Below the pieces are notes generated by a model that was not told the origin of the DNA, did no database searches, and saw only the letters and a program-made list of their open reading frames with translations. The translations under genes were made by a program, and so were the position numbers. DNA of 64,000 nucleotides from Parasporobacterium paucivorans DSM 15970 (GTDB lineage: Bacteria; Bacillota; Clostridia; Lachnospirales; Lachnospiraceae). The stretch is taken from positions 1 through 64,000 of the forward strand of contig NZ_FQYT01000005.1 of NCBI RefSeq assembly GCF_900141895.1, read 5' to 3'. Numbering within the stretch: position 1 is the first letter of the stretch; each line of letters begins with the position of its first letter. Below are positions 6,343-17,820 of this stretch, piece after piece.

Positions 6343-7425
6343 ATGAATACAAAATTAATTGCAGTGGATCCGAAAAATATAGACATGAATAAAATCAAGC
6401 AGGCATCCGAAATCCTAAGAAATGGCGGGCTGGTTGCATTCCCTACAGAAACAGTATACGGTCTGGGGGCAGATGCTCTCAATGGAGAGGCTTCCCGGAA
6501 GATATATGAGGCAAAAGGCCGTCCGTCCGATAATCCGCTGATAATACATATAGCAGAAATGAATTCCCTTGAATTCCTTGTCGGGGAAGTGAATGAAGAC
6601 GCAAGAATTTTGATGGAAAAGTTCTGGCCGGGACCTCTTACCCTTATCTTTAAAAAAACAGACAGGGTCCCGTACAGCACAACCGGCGGGCTTGAGACCG
6701 TTGCGGTAAGGATGCCTTCGCACCCCGTGGCAATTGCCCTTATCCGGGATTCGGGAATCTGTATTGCCGCTCCGAGTGCGAATACATCTGGAAAGCCAAG
6801 TCCTACAAAGGCCAGTCATGTGCTGGAGGACCTGAACGGAAGAATTGATATGGTTATTGACGGCGGGGACGTGGGCATTGGTCTGGAATCAACCATTGTC
6901 GACATGACAGGGAATGTACCGGTAATACTGAGACCCGGATATGTGACCCGTGAAATGATGGAAACGGTGATTGGGAAAGTGGAGACTGACGAACAGGCAA
7001 AAGGTGCGTCAGATGACTTCAGACCCAGGGCACCGGGCATGAAGTACCGCCATTATGCGCCAAAAGCGGAGCTTATCCTTGTTAAGGGAGATGCAGGCCA
7101 CGTGTCAGAGAAAATCAACGAACTCGCAAAAGATGAGGAATCCCAGGGAAAAAAGGTAGGAATAATTGCCACAACTGAAATGGAGCGGGGATATCATTAT
7201 GGAACGGTAATTACTATTGGAAGCCGCTCTGACAGGGAAACAATTGCCAGGAATCTTTATAGTGTTCTGCGTGAATTTGACAATACAGATGTGGAAACCA
7301 TATATTGTGAGGCAATCGAGGGAGACAACCTGGGTCAGGCAATCATGAACCGCTTAAAGAAGGCATCATCGAACCATATAATTCAGCTGGACAATGACGG
7401 GGAGATTGAGGAACAGACATGGTGA
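6343..7425 (+). CDS. L-threonylcarbamoyladenylate synthase (Sua5 type)
   Basis: A 360-residue protein that makes threonylcarbamoyl-AMP from threonine, bicarbonate and ATP for the t6A37 modification of ANN-decoding tRNAs. The N-terminal YrdC domain (about 10-210) has the FPTETVYGLGADA motif, the KGRPSDNPL loop and the PSANTSG segment. A linker (RPRAPGMKYRHYAPKAELI) joins the C-terminal Sua5 domain, the length expected of the Sua5/YwlC branch rather than short TsaC. It opens a four-gene run with the phosphatase-like gene, rpiB and dCMP deaminase, and overlaps the next start by 7 bases. This order mirrors ywlC-ywlE-rpiB in Bacillus. Confidence 0.95.
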   Translation: MNTKLIAVDPKNIDMNKIKQASEILRNGGLVAFPTETVYGLGADALNGEASRKIYEAKGRPSDNPLIIHIAEMNSLEFLVGEVNEDARILMEKFWPGPLTLIFKKTDRVPYSTTGGLETVAVRMPSHPVAIALIRDSGICIAAPSANTSGKPSPTKASHVLEDLNGRIDMVIDGGDVGIGLESTIVDMTGNVPVILRPGYVTREMMETVIGKVETDEQAKGASDDFRPRAPGMKYRHYAPKAELILVKGDAGHVSEKINELAKDEESQGKKVGIIATTEMERGYHYGTVITIGSRSDRETIARNLYSVLREFDNTDVETIYCEAIEGDNLGQAIMNRLKKASSNHIIQLDNDGEIEEQTW

Positions 7426-7877
7426 GGTTTAAAAGAATTATCTTTGTTGGAACGGATAATACCAGCTTGACACCTCTTGCTGCAGCAATTTTGAAAAATG
7501 AACCAGACATGCAAGACATGAAGATCGAGTCCAGAGGAATCATCGTGCTGTTTCCGGAACCCGTGAATCAAAAAGTGCTGACTATCGCTGAAATGAAAGG
7601 CTTGAATCTTCGGGGATATCAGTCAAAGCTGCTGATGCCGGAAGATTTTTCGGAAGAGACGCTGGTCCTGGTTATGGACGGGCTGCAAAAGCTTAAATTA
7701 TATGAGGAATATAAGGATGCCGCGAATGTATATACCATCAGGGAATTTGTCGGAGAGATCGGCGATATGAAGACTCCTTACGGCGGTGATCTTGCTGAAT
7801 ATTCCGAATCATATAGAGTGTTGGAACGGCTTGTGCTAAAAGTTAAAGATAAGTTGAAAGGGGAAGAAAACAAATGA
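7419..7877 (+). CDS. low-molecular-weight phosphatase-fold protein, catalytic residues lost
   Basis: A 152-residue protein in the place of the YwlE arginine phosphatase (between sua5 and rpiB, overlapping both). The fold of low-molecular-weight phosphatases is recognisable: beta-strand RIIFV, the P-loop position, and a C-terminal PYGGDLAEY segment. The P-loop that normally reads C-x5-R is GTDNTSL here, so G11 replaces the nucleophilic Cys and L17 the Arg. The general-acid Asp before PYGG is T119. It is therefore very unlikely to be a phosphatase and may bind a phosphorylated partner instead. The frame is intact and translationally coupled, so it is not a simple pseudogene. Confidence 0.8.
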   Translation: MVRFKRIIFVGTDNTSLTPLAAAILKNEPDMQDMKIESRGIIVLFPEPVNQKVLTIAEMKGLNLRGYQSKLLMPEDFSEETLVLVMDGLQKLKLYEEYKDAANVYTIREFVGEIGDMKTPYGGDLAEYSESYRVLERLVLKVKDKLKGEENK

Positions 7878-8308
7878 TAGCAATCGGAAGTGACCATGGA
7901 GGGTTTGAACTGAAGCAGGAAATCATGAAGTATCTTGAGGAAAAGGGTCTGGAATTTAAGGACTATGGCTGCTACGACTGCAGCCCCTGTGATTACCCTG
8001 TGTACGCGAAAGCGGTATGCGAGAGCATTCTTGACGGAGAGTCTGATAAAGGGATATTGATATGCGGAACAGGCCTTGGAATTTCCATGACGGCCAATAG
8101 GTACAAGGGAATCAGGGCGGCGGTATGTACGGACTGTTTCTGCGCGGAGGCAACGAGACTTCATAATGATGCCAATATCCTGGCATTAGGCGGGAGAGTG
8201 GTTGGCCCCGGTCTTGCCCTGAAAATATTGGAGACATTCCTGAACACAGAATTTTCCGGAGAAGAAAGACACATCCGCCGGATTGAGCAGATCGAGCTGG
8301 AAAGGTAG
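7874..8308 (+). CDS. rpiB: ribose 5-phosphate isomerase B
   Basis: A 144-residue RpiB that interconverts ribose 5-phosphate and ribulose 5-phosphate in the pentose phosphate pathway. The N-terminal IAIGSDHGGFELK (with the Asp and His that open the sugar ring) and the CGTGLGISMTANR loop with its catalytic Cys are present, as is the RLHNDANILALGGR segment. Related RpiB/LacAB sugar isomerases share this fold; the length and motifs favour RpiB. The start overlaps the upstream stop (ATGA), so translation is coupled. Confidence 0.95.
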   Translation: MIAIGSDHGGFELKQEIMKYLEEKGLEFKDYGCYDCSPCDYPVYAKAVCESILDGESDKGILICGTGLGISMTANRYKGIRAAVCTDCFCAEATRLHNDANILALGGRVVGPGLALKILETFLNTEFSGEERHIRRIEQIELER

Positions 8309-8322
8309 CAGTGAGGTAGATT

Positions 8323-8808
8323 ATGAGCGAAAAAAGGTTAGATTATATTACCTGGGATGAGTATTTTATGGGGGTTGCGATGCTGTCAGCCATGCGGTCC
8401 AAGGATCCCAGCACGCAGGTAGGGGCCTGTATTGTCAGCCCGGCAAACAAAATACTTTCCATGGGGTATAACGGATTTCCAAACGGGTGCTCGGACGATG
8501 TTTTTCCGTGGACAAAAGGCGATTGCTGTGATAATAACAAATATCTCTATTCAACCCACAGCGAGCTGAATGCGATTCTTAATTACACTGGCGGAAGCCT
8601 GGCAGGCACGAAACTGTATGTCACACTTTTCCCCTGTAATGAATGTGCCAAGGCAGTTATACAGGCAGGCATAGCTACGATTGTTTATGATTGTGATAAA
8701 TATGCGGAGACGGAAGAAGTAATGGCATCCAAACGAATGCTGGATGCAGCCGGGGTAAGATATTACCAGTACAACCGGACCGGCAGGGAAATAAACATGA
8801 AACTGTGA
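8323..8808 (+). CDS. dCMP deaminase (ComEB family)
   Basis: A 161-residue zinc-dependent deaminase. The family converts dCMP to dUMP for dTMP synthesis. The first zinc and proton-shuttle motif is HSELNAI (usually HAE; Ser for Ala should be tolerated) and the second is PCNEC. A further DCCDN patch near residue 68 fits the extra zinc site seen in some dCMP deaminases. It is the last gene of the sua5 run and is followed by a strong terminator. Confidence 0.93.
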   Translation: MSEKRLDYITWDEYFMGVAMLSAMRSKDPSTQVGACIVSPANKILSMGYNGFPNGCSDDVFPWTKGDCCDNNKYLYSTHSELNAILNYTGGSLAGTKLYVTLFPCNECAKAVIQAGIATIVYDCDKYAETEEVMASKRMLDAAGVRYYQYNRTGREINMKL

Positions 8809-8817
8809 TAGAAGATA

Positions 8818-8870
8818 TTAATAGGAAAAGACGCATCACGCTGGAAAGCGGATGCGTCTTTTCCTATTAA
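8818..8870 (+). terminator. terminator of the sua5-rpiB-dCMP deaminase run
   Basis: A perfect 20-bp stem (8818-8837 with 8851-8870) and a 13-nt loop, with a T-run inside the descending arm. Confidence 0.9.
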
Positions 8871-8965
8871 TTGAGCGTTCCAGCAGTGCTTTTCGTTATT
8901 CGAATATGGGATAGATGAAGGTTTGGGGACATCTATGCAAGTTAAAAATATAACCGCTATTTGTA

Positions 8966-8994
8966 TTGAAATTTATACATGCAAGTGGTAAAGT
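8966..8994 (+). promoter_or_regulatory. promoter of the V-ATPase operon
   Basis: TTGAAA (8966-8971), a 17-nt spacer and TAAAGT (8989-8994), about 50 nt before the first gene, which has GGAGGTG as ribosome site. Confidence 0.55.
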
Positions 8995-9042
8995 GTAAAG
9001 GTATTTGGATTTTTATGAACTTTTTTAGCGGAGGTGAAATGA

Positions 9043-9351
9043 ATGGCACAGGAAATGATTCAGACTATTCGCCAGACCGAGCTGCAAGCAGGAGAATCAG
9101 TCAGAGCAGCACAGACTGAGGCGGATAATCTGCTTAAAGATGCCAGAAAGCAGGCTGAACGTATTAAGGCAGATATGGTTCAGGAAGTACTGCAAAGGCA
9201 GCAGAAGAGCCTGGCTGAGGCCGAAAAGATAAACGAATCAGTTCTGGAAAAAGCAGTCAGCAGTGCACAGGCGGAAAGCTCCAAGATTCAGGAGAAAGTA
9301 CAGCAAAATCGTGCGGAAGCTATCAGGATTGTGGTGGAACAGATAGTTTAA
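9043..9351 (+). CDS. V-type ATPase peripheral stalk subunit G/H
   Basis: A 102-residue, almost wholly helical protein rich in Ala, Glu, Gln and Lys with heptad-like spacing. It fits the G (or H) subunit that pairs with subunit E as the right-handed coiled coil of the peripheral stalk. Its place as first gene of the operon, directly before the large membrane subunit I, matches clostridial and enterococcal ntp operons. Sequence conservation of such coiled coils is weak, so the call rests mainly on context. Confidence 0.85.
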   Translation: MAQEMIQTIRQTELQAGESVRAAQTEADNLLKDARKQAERIKADMVQEVLQRQQKSLAEAEKINESVLEKAVSSAQAESSKIQEKVQQNRAEAIRIVVEQIV

Positions 9352-9382
9352 CGGAAAGGTACATTAAGGAGGTGTTGGTGCT

Positions 9383-11885
<2,503 letters not shown>

Positions 11886-11909
11886 CAAACAGTTAGGAGA
11901 AATTGGTCT

Positions 11910-12506
11910 ATGACTGGACTTGAAAAAATATTGGAACATATAAAAAGCAATGCAGATTCTGAGGCCGGAGCAGTTCTTGAAAAGGCCAAAAAAGAAGTAC
12001 AGCAGCTGCTTGATGAATCCCGGGAAGAGGGAGCAAAACAGGTAAAAGTCCTGGAAGAGCAGTCTAAAACCAAGTATGAAAACCTTATCAAACAGGGCGA
12101 ATCAGCCGCAGCTCTCCGGGAGAAAAAAGCAATCCTGGAGACAAAGCAGCAGGCGATTGAGAAAGTAATAGAGGATGCCAAGGCATTCCTGCTTGAACTG
12201 CCTGAAGATAAATATTTCGATACCATTGTAAAGATGGTGAAAAAATATTCATTGAACCAGAAAGGTTATCTGCTGTTTTCGGAATCTGATTTAAGAAGAG
12301 TGCCAGCAGACTTTGAAGCAAAGCTGGCAGAAGCACTGAAAGAAAAAGCAGGTGCTGAATTAACCGTATCAAAGGAAACAAGAAGAATCGACGGAGGCTT
12401 TGTGCTTGCTTACGGCGAAGTGGAAGAAAACTGTTCTTTTGAATCACTTTTTTCTGCTGCAAAGGAAACCTTGCAGGACAAAGTAGGAGGCATGCTGTTT
12501 GAATAA
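11910..12506 (+). CDS. ntpE: V-type ATPase subunit E
   Basis: A 198-residue peripheral stalk subunit. The N-terminal half (about 1-100) is a long charged helix, and the C-terminal globular part (about 105-198) attaches to the catalytic head; the RRIDGGFVLAYGEVEENCSF segment is typical of subunit E. It pairs with the coiled-coil subunit encoded first in the operon. Confidence 0.92.
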   Translation: MTGLEKILEHIKSNADSEAGAVLEKAKKEVQQLLDESREEGAKQVKVLEEQSKTKYENLIKQGESAAALREKKAILETKQQAIEKVIEDAKAFLLELPEDKYFDTIVKMVKKYSLNQKGYLLFSESDLRRVPADFEAKLAEALKEKAGAELTVSKETRRIDGGFVLAYGEVEENCSFESLFSAAKETLQDKVGGMLFE

Positions 12507-12531
12507 ATACAGCTCAGAAAGGTAGGGAATT

Positions 12532-13506
12532 ATGGACGATAAGCTATTTACATATGCGGTCGCACGTATTCGTTCTAAAGAGCTGACTTTATTTGATAAG
12601 CAGGATTTAGACCAGCTGTTGGCCTCAAAAAGCTATAACGACGCACTCCGGTTCCTGAATGAAAAAGGATGGGGAACGTCCGGCAATGAAACAGCTGAAC
12701 AGCTGTTGGCCGAGCAGCGGGAAGAAACGTGGAAGCTGATCCATGAGCTTGTGGACAAGGAGGATATGGATGTATTTAATATATTTCTGTACAGCAACGA
12801 CTTCCACAACCTGAAAGCCGCAATCAAGCAGGCTTATGTCAGCAAGGATGTACCGAATATTTTCATTAAGAATGGGACGGTAGATCCGATGCTGATACTG
12901 GAATCAGCAAGGGAGCATGATTTTATTAAACTTCCGGCCTTCCTGGCGAAATGTGCTGAGGAAGCATACGAAGTTATGTTTCATACCGGAGACGGACAGC
13001 TTTGCGATGTAATCATAGACAGGGCTGCGCTGGAAGCAATCCATGCCAGGGCATTTGAGACAGACAATGAACTGATCCGAGACTATGCCGAACTGAAATG
13101 TGCGGCCGCGAATATCAATATTGCCATCCGGGCCCAGAGAACCCAGAAGAGCTATGAGTTCCTGGAAAGAGCTTTTGTCGAATGTGCCACACTGAACAGG
13201 AAACGACTCGTAGAGGCCACCTTGAATAGCGAAGAGGCCATATACGAATATCTGGAAACTACAGTATACTCGGATGCAATCGAGGCTATAAAGGAATCCC
13301 CGTCCGCCTTCGACAGATGGTGTGATAATCGTCTGATCAACCAGGTTCGTCCACAGAAGTACAATGCGTTTACAATTTCACCGTTATTGGCATACGTTAT
13401 TGCCAAGGAGAATGAAATTAAATCTGTCCGAATCATTCTGTCGGGGAAACTCAACAGTCTTCCCGAAGATAAAATAAGAGAAAGGTTGAGGGATATGTAT
13501 GTATAA
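12532..13506 (+). CDS. ntpC: V-type ATPase subunit C (d-type)
   Basis: A 324-residue all-helical funnel subunit that couples the central stalk to the c-ring (AC39/subunit d family). Typical features include the N-terminal YAVARIRSKE, the FNIFLYSNDFHNLKAAIK segment and the C-terminal AYVIAKENEIKSVRIILSGK. It overlaps the start of ntpF by 8 bases. Confidence 0.93.
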   Translation: MDDKLFTYAVARIRSKELTLFDKQDLDQLLASKSYNDALRFLNEKGWGTSGNETAEQLLAEQREETWKLIHELVDKEDMDVFNIFLYSNDFHNLKAAIKQAYVSKDVPNIFIKNGTVDPMLILESAREHDFIKLPAFLAKCAEEAYEVMFHTGDGQLCDVIIDRAALEAIHARAFETDNELIRDYAELKCAAANINIAIRAQRTQKSYEFLERAFVECATLNRKRLVEATLNSEEAIYEYLETTVYSDAIEAIKESPSAFDRWCDNRLINQVRPQKYNAFTISPLLAYVIAKENEIKSVRIILSGKLNSLPEDKIRERLRDMYV

Positions 13507-13822
13507 GATAGCAGTATTAGGTGACCGTGACAGTATTTACGGATTTGCTGCACTGGGTCTTGACACGTATCCGGTTGATGACCAGGAAACTGGCGCAGCT
13601 ACCTTGAAGAGGCTGGCAGATAGCGAATACGCAGTTATTTATGTTACCGAGTCATTACAGAACTTATTAATGACGGAAATCGATAAGTATCGGACGCTCA
13701 GGCTTCCTGCAATCATTCCTATTCCGGGCGTTTCCGGAAATACAGGAAGAGGCGTGAAAGCCCTGAAAAAAATGGTCGAACAGGCCGTAGGTTCGGATAT
13801 CATATTCAACAACGAAAATTAA
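13499..13822 (+). CDS. ntpF: V-type ATPase subunit F
   Basis: A 107-residue central stalk subunit with the alternating beta/alpha fold of the family (MYKIAVLGDRDSIYGFAALG; VIYVTESLQNLL; IIPIPG). It binds subunit D on the rotor axis. The start overlaps the end of ntpC. Confidence 0.93.
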   Translation: MYKIAVLGDRDSIYGFAALGLDTYPVDDQETGAATLKRLADSEYAVIYVTESLQNLLMTEIDKYRTLRLPAIIPIPGVSGNTGRGVKALKKMVEQAVGSDIIFNNEN

Positions 13823-13840
13823 AGAAGCAGGTGAAAAGCA

Positions 13841-15610
13841 ATGAGTATAGGGACAATTAAAAAAGTTGCCGGTCCATTGGTAATCGCTGAAGGCATGCGC
13901 GATGCAAACATGTTTGACGTGGTGCGTGTAAGTAATCAGCGTCTAATCGGGGAAATCATTGAAATCCACGGCGATCAGGCTTCCATCCAGGTTTATGAGG
14001 AAACTTCAGGTCTTGGACCTGGCGAACCCGTAGAATCCATGGGATATGCGCTCAGCGTTGAGCTGGGACCAGGCCTTATGGGAAGTATCTATGATGGAAT
14101 TCAGAGACCGCTCGAAGAAATCATGAGATTGACAGGCAACAATTTAACAAGAGGTGTTGAAGTTCCCTCTTTGAACAGGGAAAAGAAATGGACATTTGTA
14201 CCTTCGATTGCCGAAGGCGCACAGGTTGAAGGTTGTGACATTATCGGTACAGTTCAGGAAACTCCTATCGTACAGCAGAAAATCATGGTACCCAACGGCG
14301 TCAGCGGAGTGATCAAAACCATCAATTCCGGTGAGTTCACCGTGGAGGAAACCGTTGCAACGGTTGAGCAGAAAGACGGATCCATAGTCAAAATTAAAAT
14401 GCTCCAGAAATGGCCCGTCCGTGTGGGCAGACCATATAAAGAAAAATTATCACCGGACAAGCCTCTTGTCACCGGACAGCGGGTTATAGATGCTCTCTTC
14501 CCAATCGCAAAAGGCGGTGTGGCCGCGGTTCCAGGACCTTTCGGAAGCGGTAAGACCGTTATCCAGCATCAGCTGGCAAAATGGGCCGAGGCAGATATCG
14601 TTGTATACATCGGTTGCGGAGAGCGTGGAAACGAGATGACAGACGTTCTTACCGAGTTCCCTGAACTCGTGGATCCCAAGACCGGCAATTCCCTCATGGA
14701 GAGAACCGTTCTGATTGCAAACACATCCGATATGCCTGTTGCTGCCCGTGAGGCATCCATTTATGTTGGTATTACAATTGCCGAGTATTTCAGGGACATG
14801 GGATATTCCGTAGCCCTCATGGCGGATTCCACTTCCCGTTGGGCCGAGGCCCTCAGGGAGATGTCAGGCCGTTTGGAAGAAATGCCTGGTGAAGAAGGCT
14901 ATCCTGCATACCTGGGAAGCCGTCTGGCCCAGTTCTATGAGAGAGCTGGAAGAGTTATATCGAAAGGTTTAGATCCTCGTGAAGGATTCCTGTCCGTTAT
15001 CGGAGCGGTTTCACCTCCAGGTGGAGATATTTCCGAACCTGTATCTCAGGCTACCTTACGTATTGTAAAAGCATTCTGGGGATTGGATGCCAGCCTGGCA
15101 TACAGACGTCACTTCCCGGCAATCAACTGGCTGACCAGCTACTCTCTGTATACAGATGACATGGGTGCTTGGTTCAACGGTGCCGTTGGCGGAGACTGGA
15201 TGGGCGAAAGGGCAAAAATCATGAGGCTCCTCAGCGATGAGGCCGAACTTGATGAAATCGTTAAACTGGTAGGTATGGATGCACTAAGTGCTCCAGACAG
15301 ACTGAAACTCGAAGCAGCACGTTCCATTCGTGAAGATTTCCTGCATCAGGATGCATTCCATGAGGTGGATACATATACAGAACTTGAGAAACAGTTTAAA
15401 ATGATGGGTCTGGTTCTTGCTTATTTTGATCTGTGTAATGAAGGGTTAAAAGAAGGCGCAAATATTGAAGGACTGGTAGGTCTTCCGGTCAGAGAACGTA
15501 TCGGACGTTTCAAATACCTGGAGCTTGACAAGACAGCTGCGGAATATGAGAGTATCATAGAAACAATCAATGCTGAAATTGCTCAGCTGTTACGGAAGGA
15601 GGAGGACTAA
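13841..15610 (+). CDS. ntpA: V-type ATPase catalytic subunit A
   Basis: A 589-residue catalytic subunit with the full set of nucleotide-site motifs: Walker A GPFGSGKT near residue 232, GCGERGNEM, the Walker B segment [18 protein letters not shown], and the insertion domain typical of A subunits at about 110-185. It hydrolyses or makes ATP in the A3B3 head. Its TAA stop shares a base with the ATG of ntpB (TAATG), so the two are coupled. Confidence 0.97.
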   Translation: MSIGTIKKVAGPLVIAEGMRDANMFDVVRVSNQRLIGEIIEIHGDQASIQVYEETSGLGPGEPVESMGYALSVELGPGLMGSIYDGIQRPLEEIMRLTGNNLTRGVEVPSLNREKKWTFVPSIAEGAQVEGCDIIGTVQETPIVQQKIMVPNGVSGVIKTINSGEFTVEETVATVEQKDGSIVKIKMLQKWPVRVGRPYKEKLSPDKPLVTGQRVIDALFPIAKGGVAAVPGPFGSGKTVIQHQLAKWAEADIVVYIGCGERGNEMTDVLTEFPELVDPKTGNSLMERTVLIANTSDMPVAAREASIYVGITIAEYFRDMGYSVALMADSTSRWAEALREMSGRLEEMPGEEGYPAYLGSRLAQFYERAGRVISKGLDPREGFLSVIGAVSPPGGDISEPVSQATLRIVKAFWGLDASLAYRRHFPAINWLTSYSLYTDDMGAWFNGAVGGDWMGERAKIMRLLSDEAELDEIVKLVGMDALSAPDRLKLEAARSIREDFLHQDAFHEVDTYTELEKQFKMMGLVLAYFDLCNEGLKEGANIEGLVGLPVRERIGRFKYLELDKTAAEYESIIETINAEIAQLLRKEED

Positions 15611-16980
15611 TGCCTAAGGAATATAGATCAATTCAGGAAATCGCCGGTCCTCTTATGCTTGTCCAGGGCGTTGAAGGAGTAACCTACAACGAACTGGGAG
15701 AAATAGAGCTTGGAAGCGGAGAAAAACGCCGTTGTAAAGTGCTTGAAATCGATGGAAGCAACGCCCTGGTTCAGTTGTTTGATACCTCCGCAGGTATCAA
15801 TCCTTCAGACACGAAGGTTCGCTTCCTTGGTAGAAGCATGGAACTGGGTGTTTCTGATGACATGTTAAGCCGTGTTTTTGACGGACTTGGACGTCCAATC
15901 GACAATGGTCCGGAAATTTTACCGGAAAAGCGTCTTGATATCAATGGACTTCCTATGAATCCAGCTGCAAGAAACTACCCGCAGGAGTTTATCCAGACAG
16001 GGATTTCAAGTATTGACGGACTGAACACACTGGTTCGTGGTCAGAAACTTCCTATCTTCTCAGCCAGTGGTCTTCCACATGCACAGCTGGCAGCCCAGAT
16101 TGCAAGACAGGCTAAAGTAAGAGGAAAAGATGATACTTTCGCCGTTGTTTTTGCAGCCATGGGTATTACATTTGAAGAAGCAAACTTCTTCACAAACAGC
16201 TTCCGTGAGTCGGGCGCCATTGACAGAACCGTTATGTTCGTCAACCTTGCAAATGACCCTGCCGTAGAGCGTATTTCTACACCGCGTATGGCACTGACAG
16301 CTGCAGAATATCTTGCATTTGAAAAAGATATGCACGTACTTGTAATCATGACGGATATCACAAACTACGCGGATTCCCTCCGTGAAGTATCTGCGGCCCG
16401 TAAGGAAGTTCCAGGAAGACGTGGATATCCAGGATACATGTACACTGACCTTGCAACCTTATATGAGCGCGCAGGACGTCTGAAAGGTAAAAAAGGAAGT
16501 ATCACCATGATACCAATCCTTACCATGCCTGAGGATGACAAAACCCATCCAATCCCTGACCTTACCGGCTACATTACGGAAGGGCAGATTATCCTGAGCC
16601 GTGAGCTGTACAGACAGGGTGTTACACCTCCTGTAGACGTTCTTCCTTCTCTTTCCCGTCTGAAAGACAAGGGTATCGGTAAAGGAAAAACAAGAGCCGA
16701 TCACGCGAACACCATGAATCAGCTTTTTGCATGCTATGCCAGAGGTAAGGAAGCCAAAGAGCTCATGGTTGTACTTGGTGAAGCAGCTCTGACTGATATG
16801 GACAAGCTGTATGCAGAATTTGCAGACCGTTTTGAAAGCGAATATGTATCACAGGGATATGCAGCCAACAGAGAAATTGAGGATACCCTCGACCTTGGAT
16901 GGAAACTGCTTTCCATACTGCCTAGAACAGAACTGAAGAGAATTAAGGATGAATTCTTAGATGAGTATTATGGTAAATAA
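15610..16980 (+). CDS. ntpB: V-type ATPase regulatory subunit B
   Basis: A 456-residue non-catalytic head subunit. The P-loop position reads [19 protein letters not shown], the B-subunit form without a Walker A lysine. The arginine-finger region [14 protein letters not shown] is present. Three copies alternate with subunit A. Confidence 0.97.
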   Translation: MPKEYRSIQEIAGPLMLVQGVEGVTYNELGEIELGSGEKRRCKVLEIDGSNALVQLFDTSAGINPSDTKVRFLGRSMELGVSDDMLSRVFDGLGRPIDNGPEILPEKRLDINGLPMNPAARNYPQEFIQTGISSIDGLNTLVRGQKLPIFSASGLPHAQLAAQIARQAKVRGKDDTFAVVFAAMGITFEEANFFTNSFRESGAIDRTVMFVNLANDPAVERISTPRMALTAAEYLAFEKDMHVLVIMTDITNYADSLREVSAARKEVPGRRGYPGYMYTDLATLYERAGRLKGKKGSITMIPILTMPEDDKTHPIPDLTGYITEGQIILSRELYRQGVTPPVDVLPSLSRLKDKGIGKGKTRADHANTMNQLFACYARGKEAKELMVVLGEAALTDMDKLYAEFADRFESEYVSQGYAANREIEDTLDLGWKLLSILPRTELKRIKDEFLDEYYGK

Positions 16981-17033
16981 GAAAGCCCTTAGACTCTGCA
17001 AGAGCGAAGCGGGAAGGAAAGGAGGTGTCGTTC

Positions 17034-17714
17034 TTGGCTAGTACTCACGTTAATCCCACGCGTATGGAGTTGACAAAGCTTAAGAAAAAGCTGAAAACGG
17101 CAGTGCGTGGTCACAAGCTGCTGAAAGACAAGCGAGATGAGCTGATGAGACAGTTTCTTGAGCTGATCAGGGAAACGAAAGAATTAAGGGCGAAAGTCGA
17201 AAAAGGTATTCAGGATGCGAACAAGAATTTCGTTCTGGCAAGAGCCGGTATGGAAGATGAGGCAATGAATGTTGCCCTGATGGCTCCCAGACAGGAAGTC
17301 TCGCTGAAGTCAGGTGTCAAAAACGTCATGAGCGTTGAAATTCCGACCTTTGAATATCAGACAAGAACTCCTGATGCTAATGACATCTACTGCTACGGAT
17401 ATGCATTTACTTCAAGCGATTTGGACACTGCTGTTAAATCACTGGCTGATGTTCTACCGGAAATGCTCAGGCTTGCGGAGATTGAAAAATCCTGCCAGCT
17501 GATGGCCTCTGAAATCGAGAAGACAAGACGAAGGGTAAATGCTTTGGAACATGTAATGATTCCGGACATGCAGACGAAGATAAAATATATCGTCATGAAA
17601 CTGGATGAAAATGAAAGAAGCTCCCAGATCCGTCTGATGAAAGTTAAAGACATGATGCTTGAAGAGGCTCATCATTACAAAGAACGTATGATGAACGAGG
17701 CAGTCAGCTCATAA
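17034..17714 (+). CDS. ntpD: V-type ATPase subunit D (central rotor shaft)
   Basis: A 226-residue subunit that forms the rotating coiled coil inside the A3B3 head. The start is taken as TTG 17034, which gives MASTHVNPTRMELTKLKKKL, the usual NtpD N-terminus, with GGAGG at 17021-17025 8 nt upstream; an in-frame GTG at 17025 overlaps the ribosome site. Long helices occupy about 10-70 and 150-220. It is the last gene of the operon. Confidence 0.95.
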   Translation: MASTHVNPTRMELTKLKKKLKTAVRGHKLLKDKRDELMRQFLELIRETKELRAKVEKGIQDANKNFVLARAGMEDEAMNVALMAPRQEVSLKSGVKNVMSVEIPTFEYQTRTPDANDIYCYGYAFTSSDLDTAVKSLADVLPEMLRLAEIEKSCQLMASEIEKTRRRVNALEHVMIPDMQTKIKYIVMKLDENERSSQIRLMKVKDMMLEEAHHYKERMMNEAVSS

Positions 17715-17750
17715 TTAGTGGTTGTGATTTTTTAGCAAAGCAATTACAAT

Positions 17751-17784
17751 ATAATCATGGCAATGTATCCATTGCCATGATTAT
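17751..17784 (+). terminator. terminator of the V-ATPase operon
   Basis: A perfect 15-bp stem (17751-17765 with 17770-17784), a 4-nt loop and a TTTTT tail. Confidence 0.9.
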
Positions 17785-17820
17785 TTTTATGCCCAAAACA
17801 AAAGACGCAAGGGGATGGCT

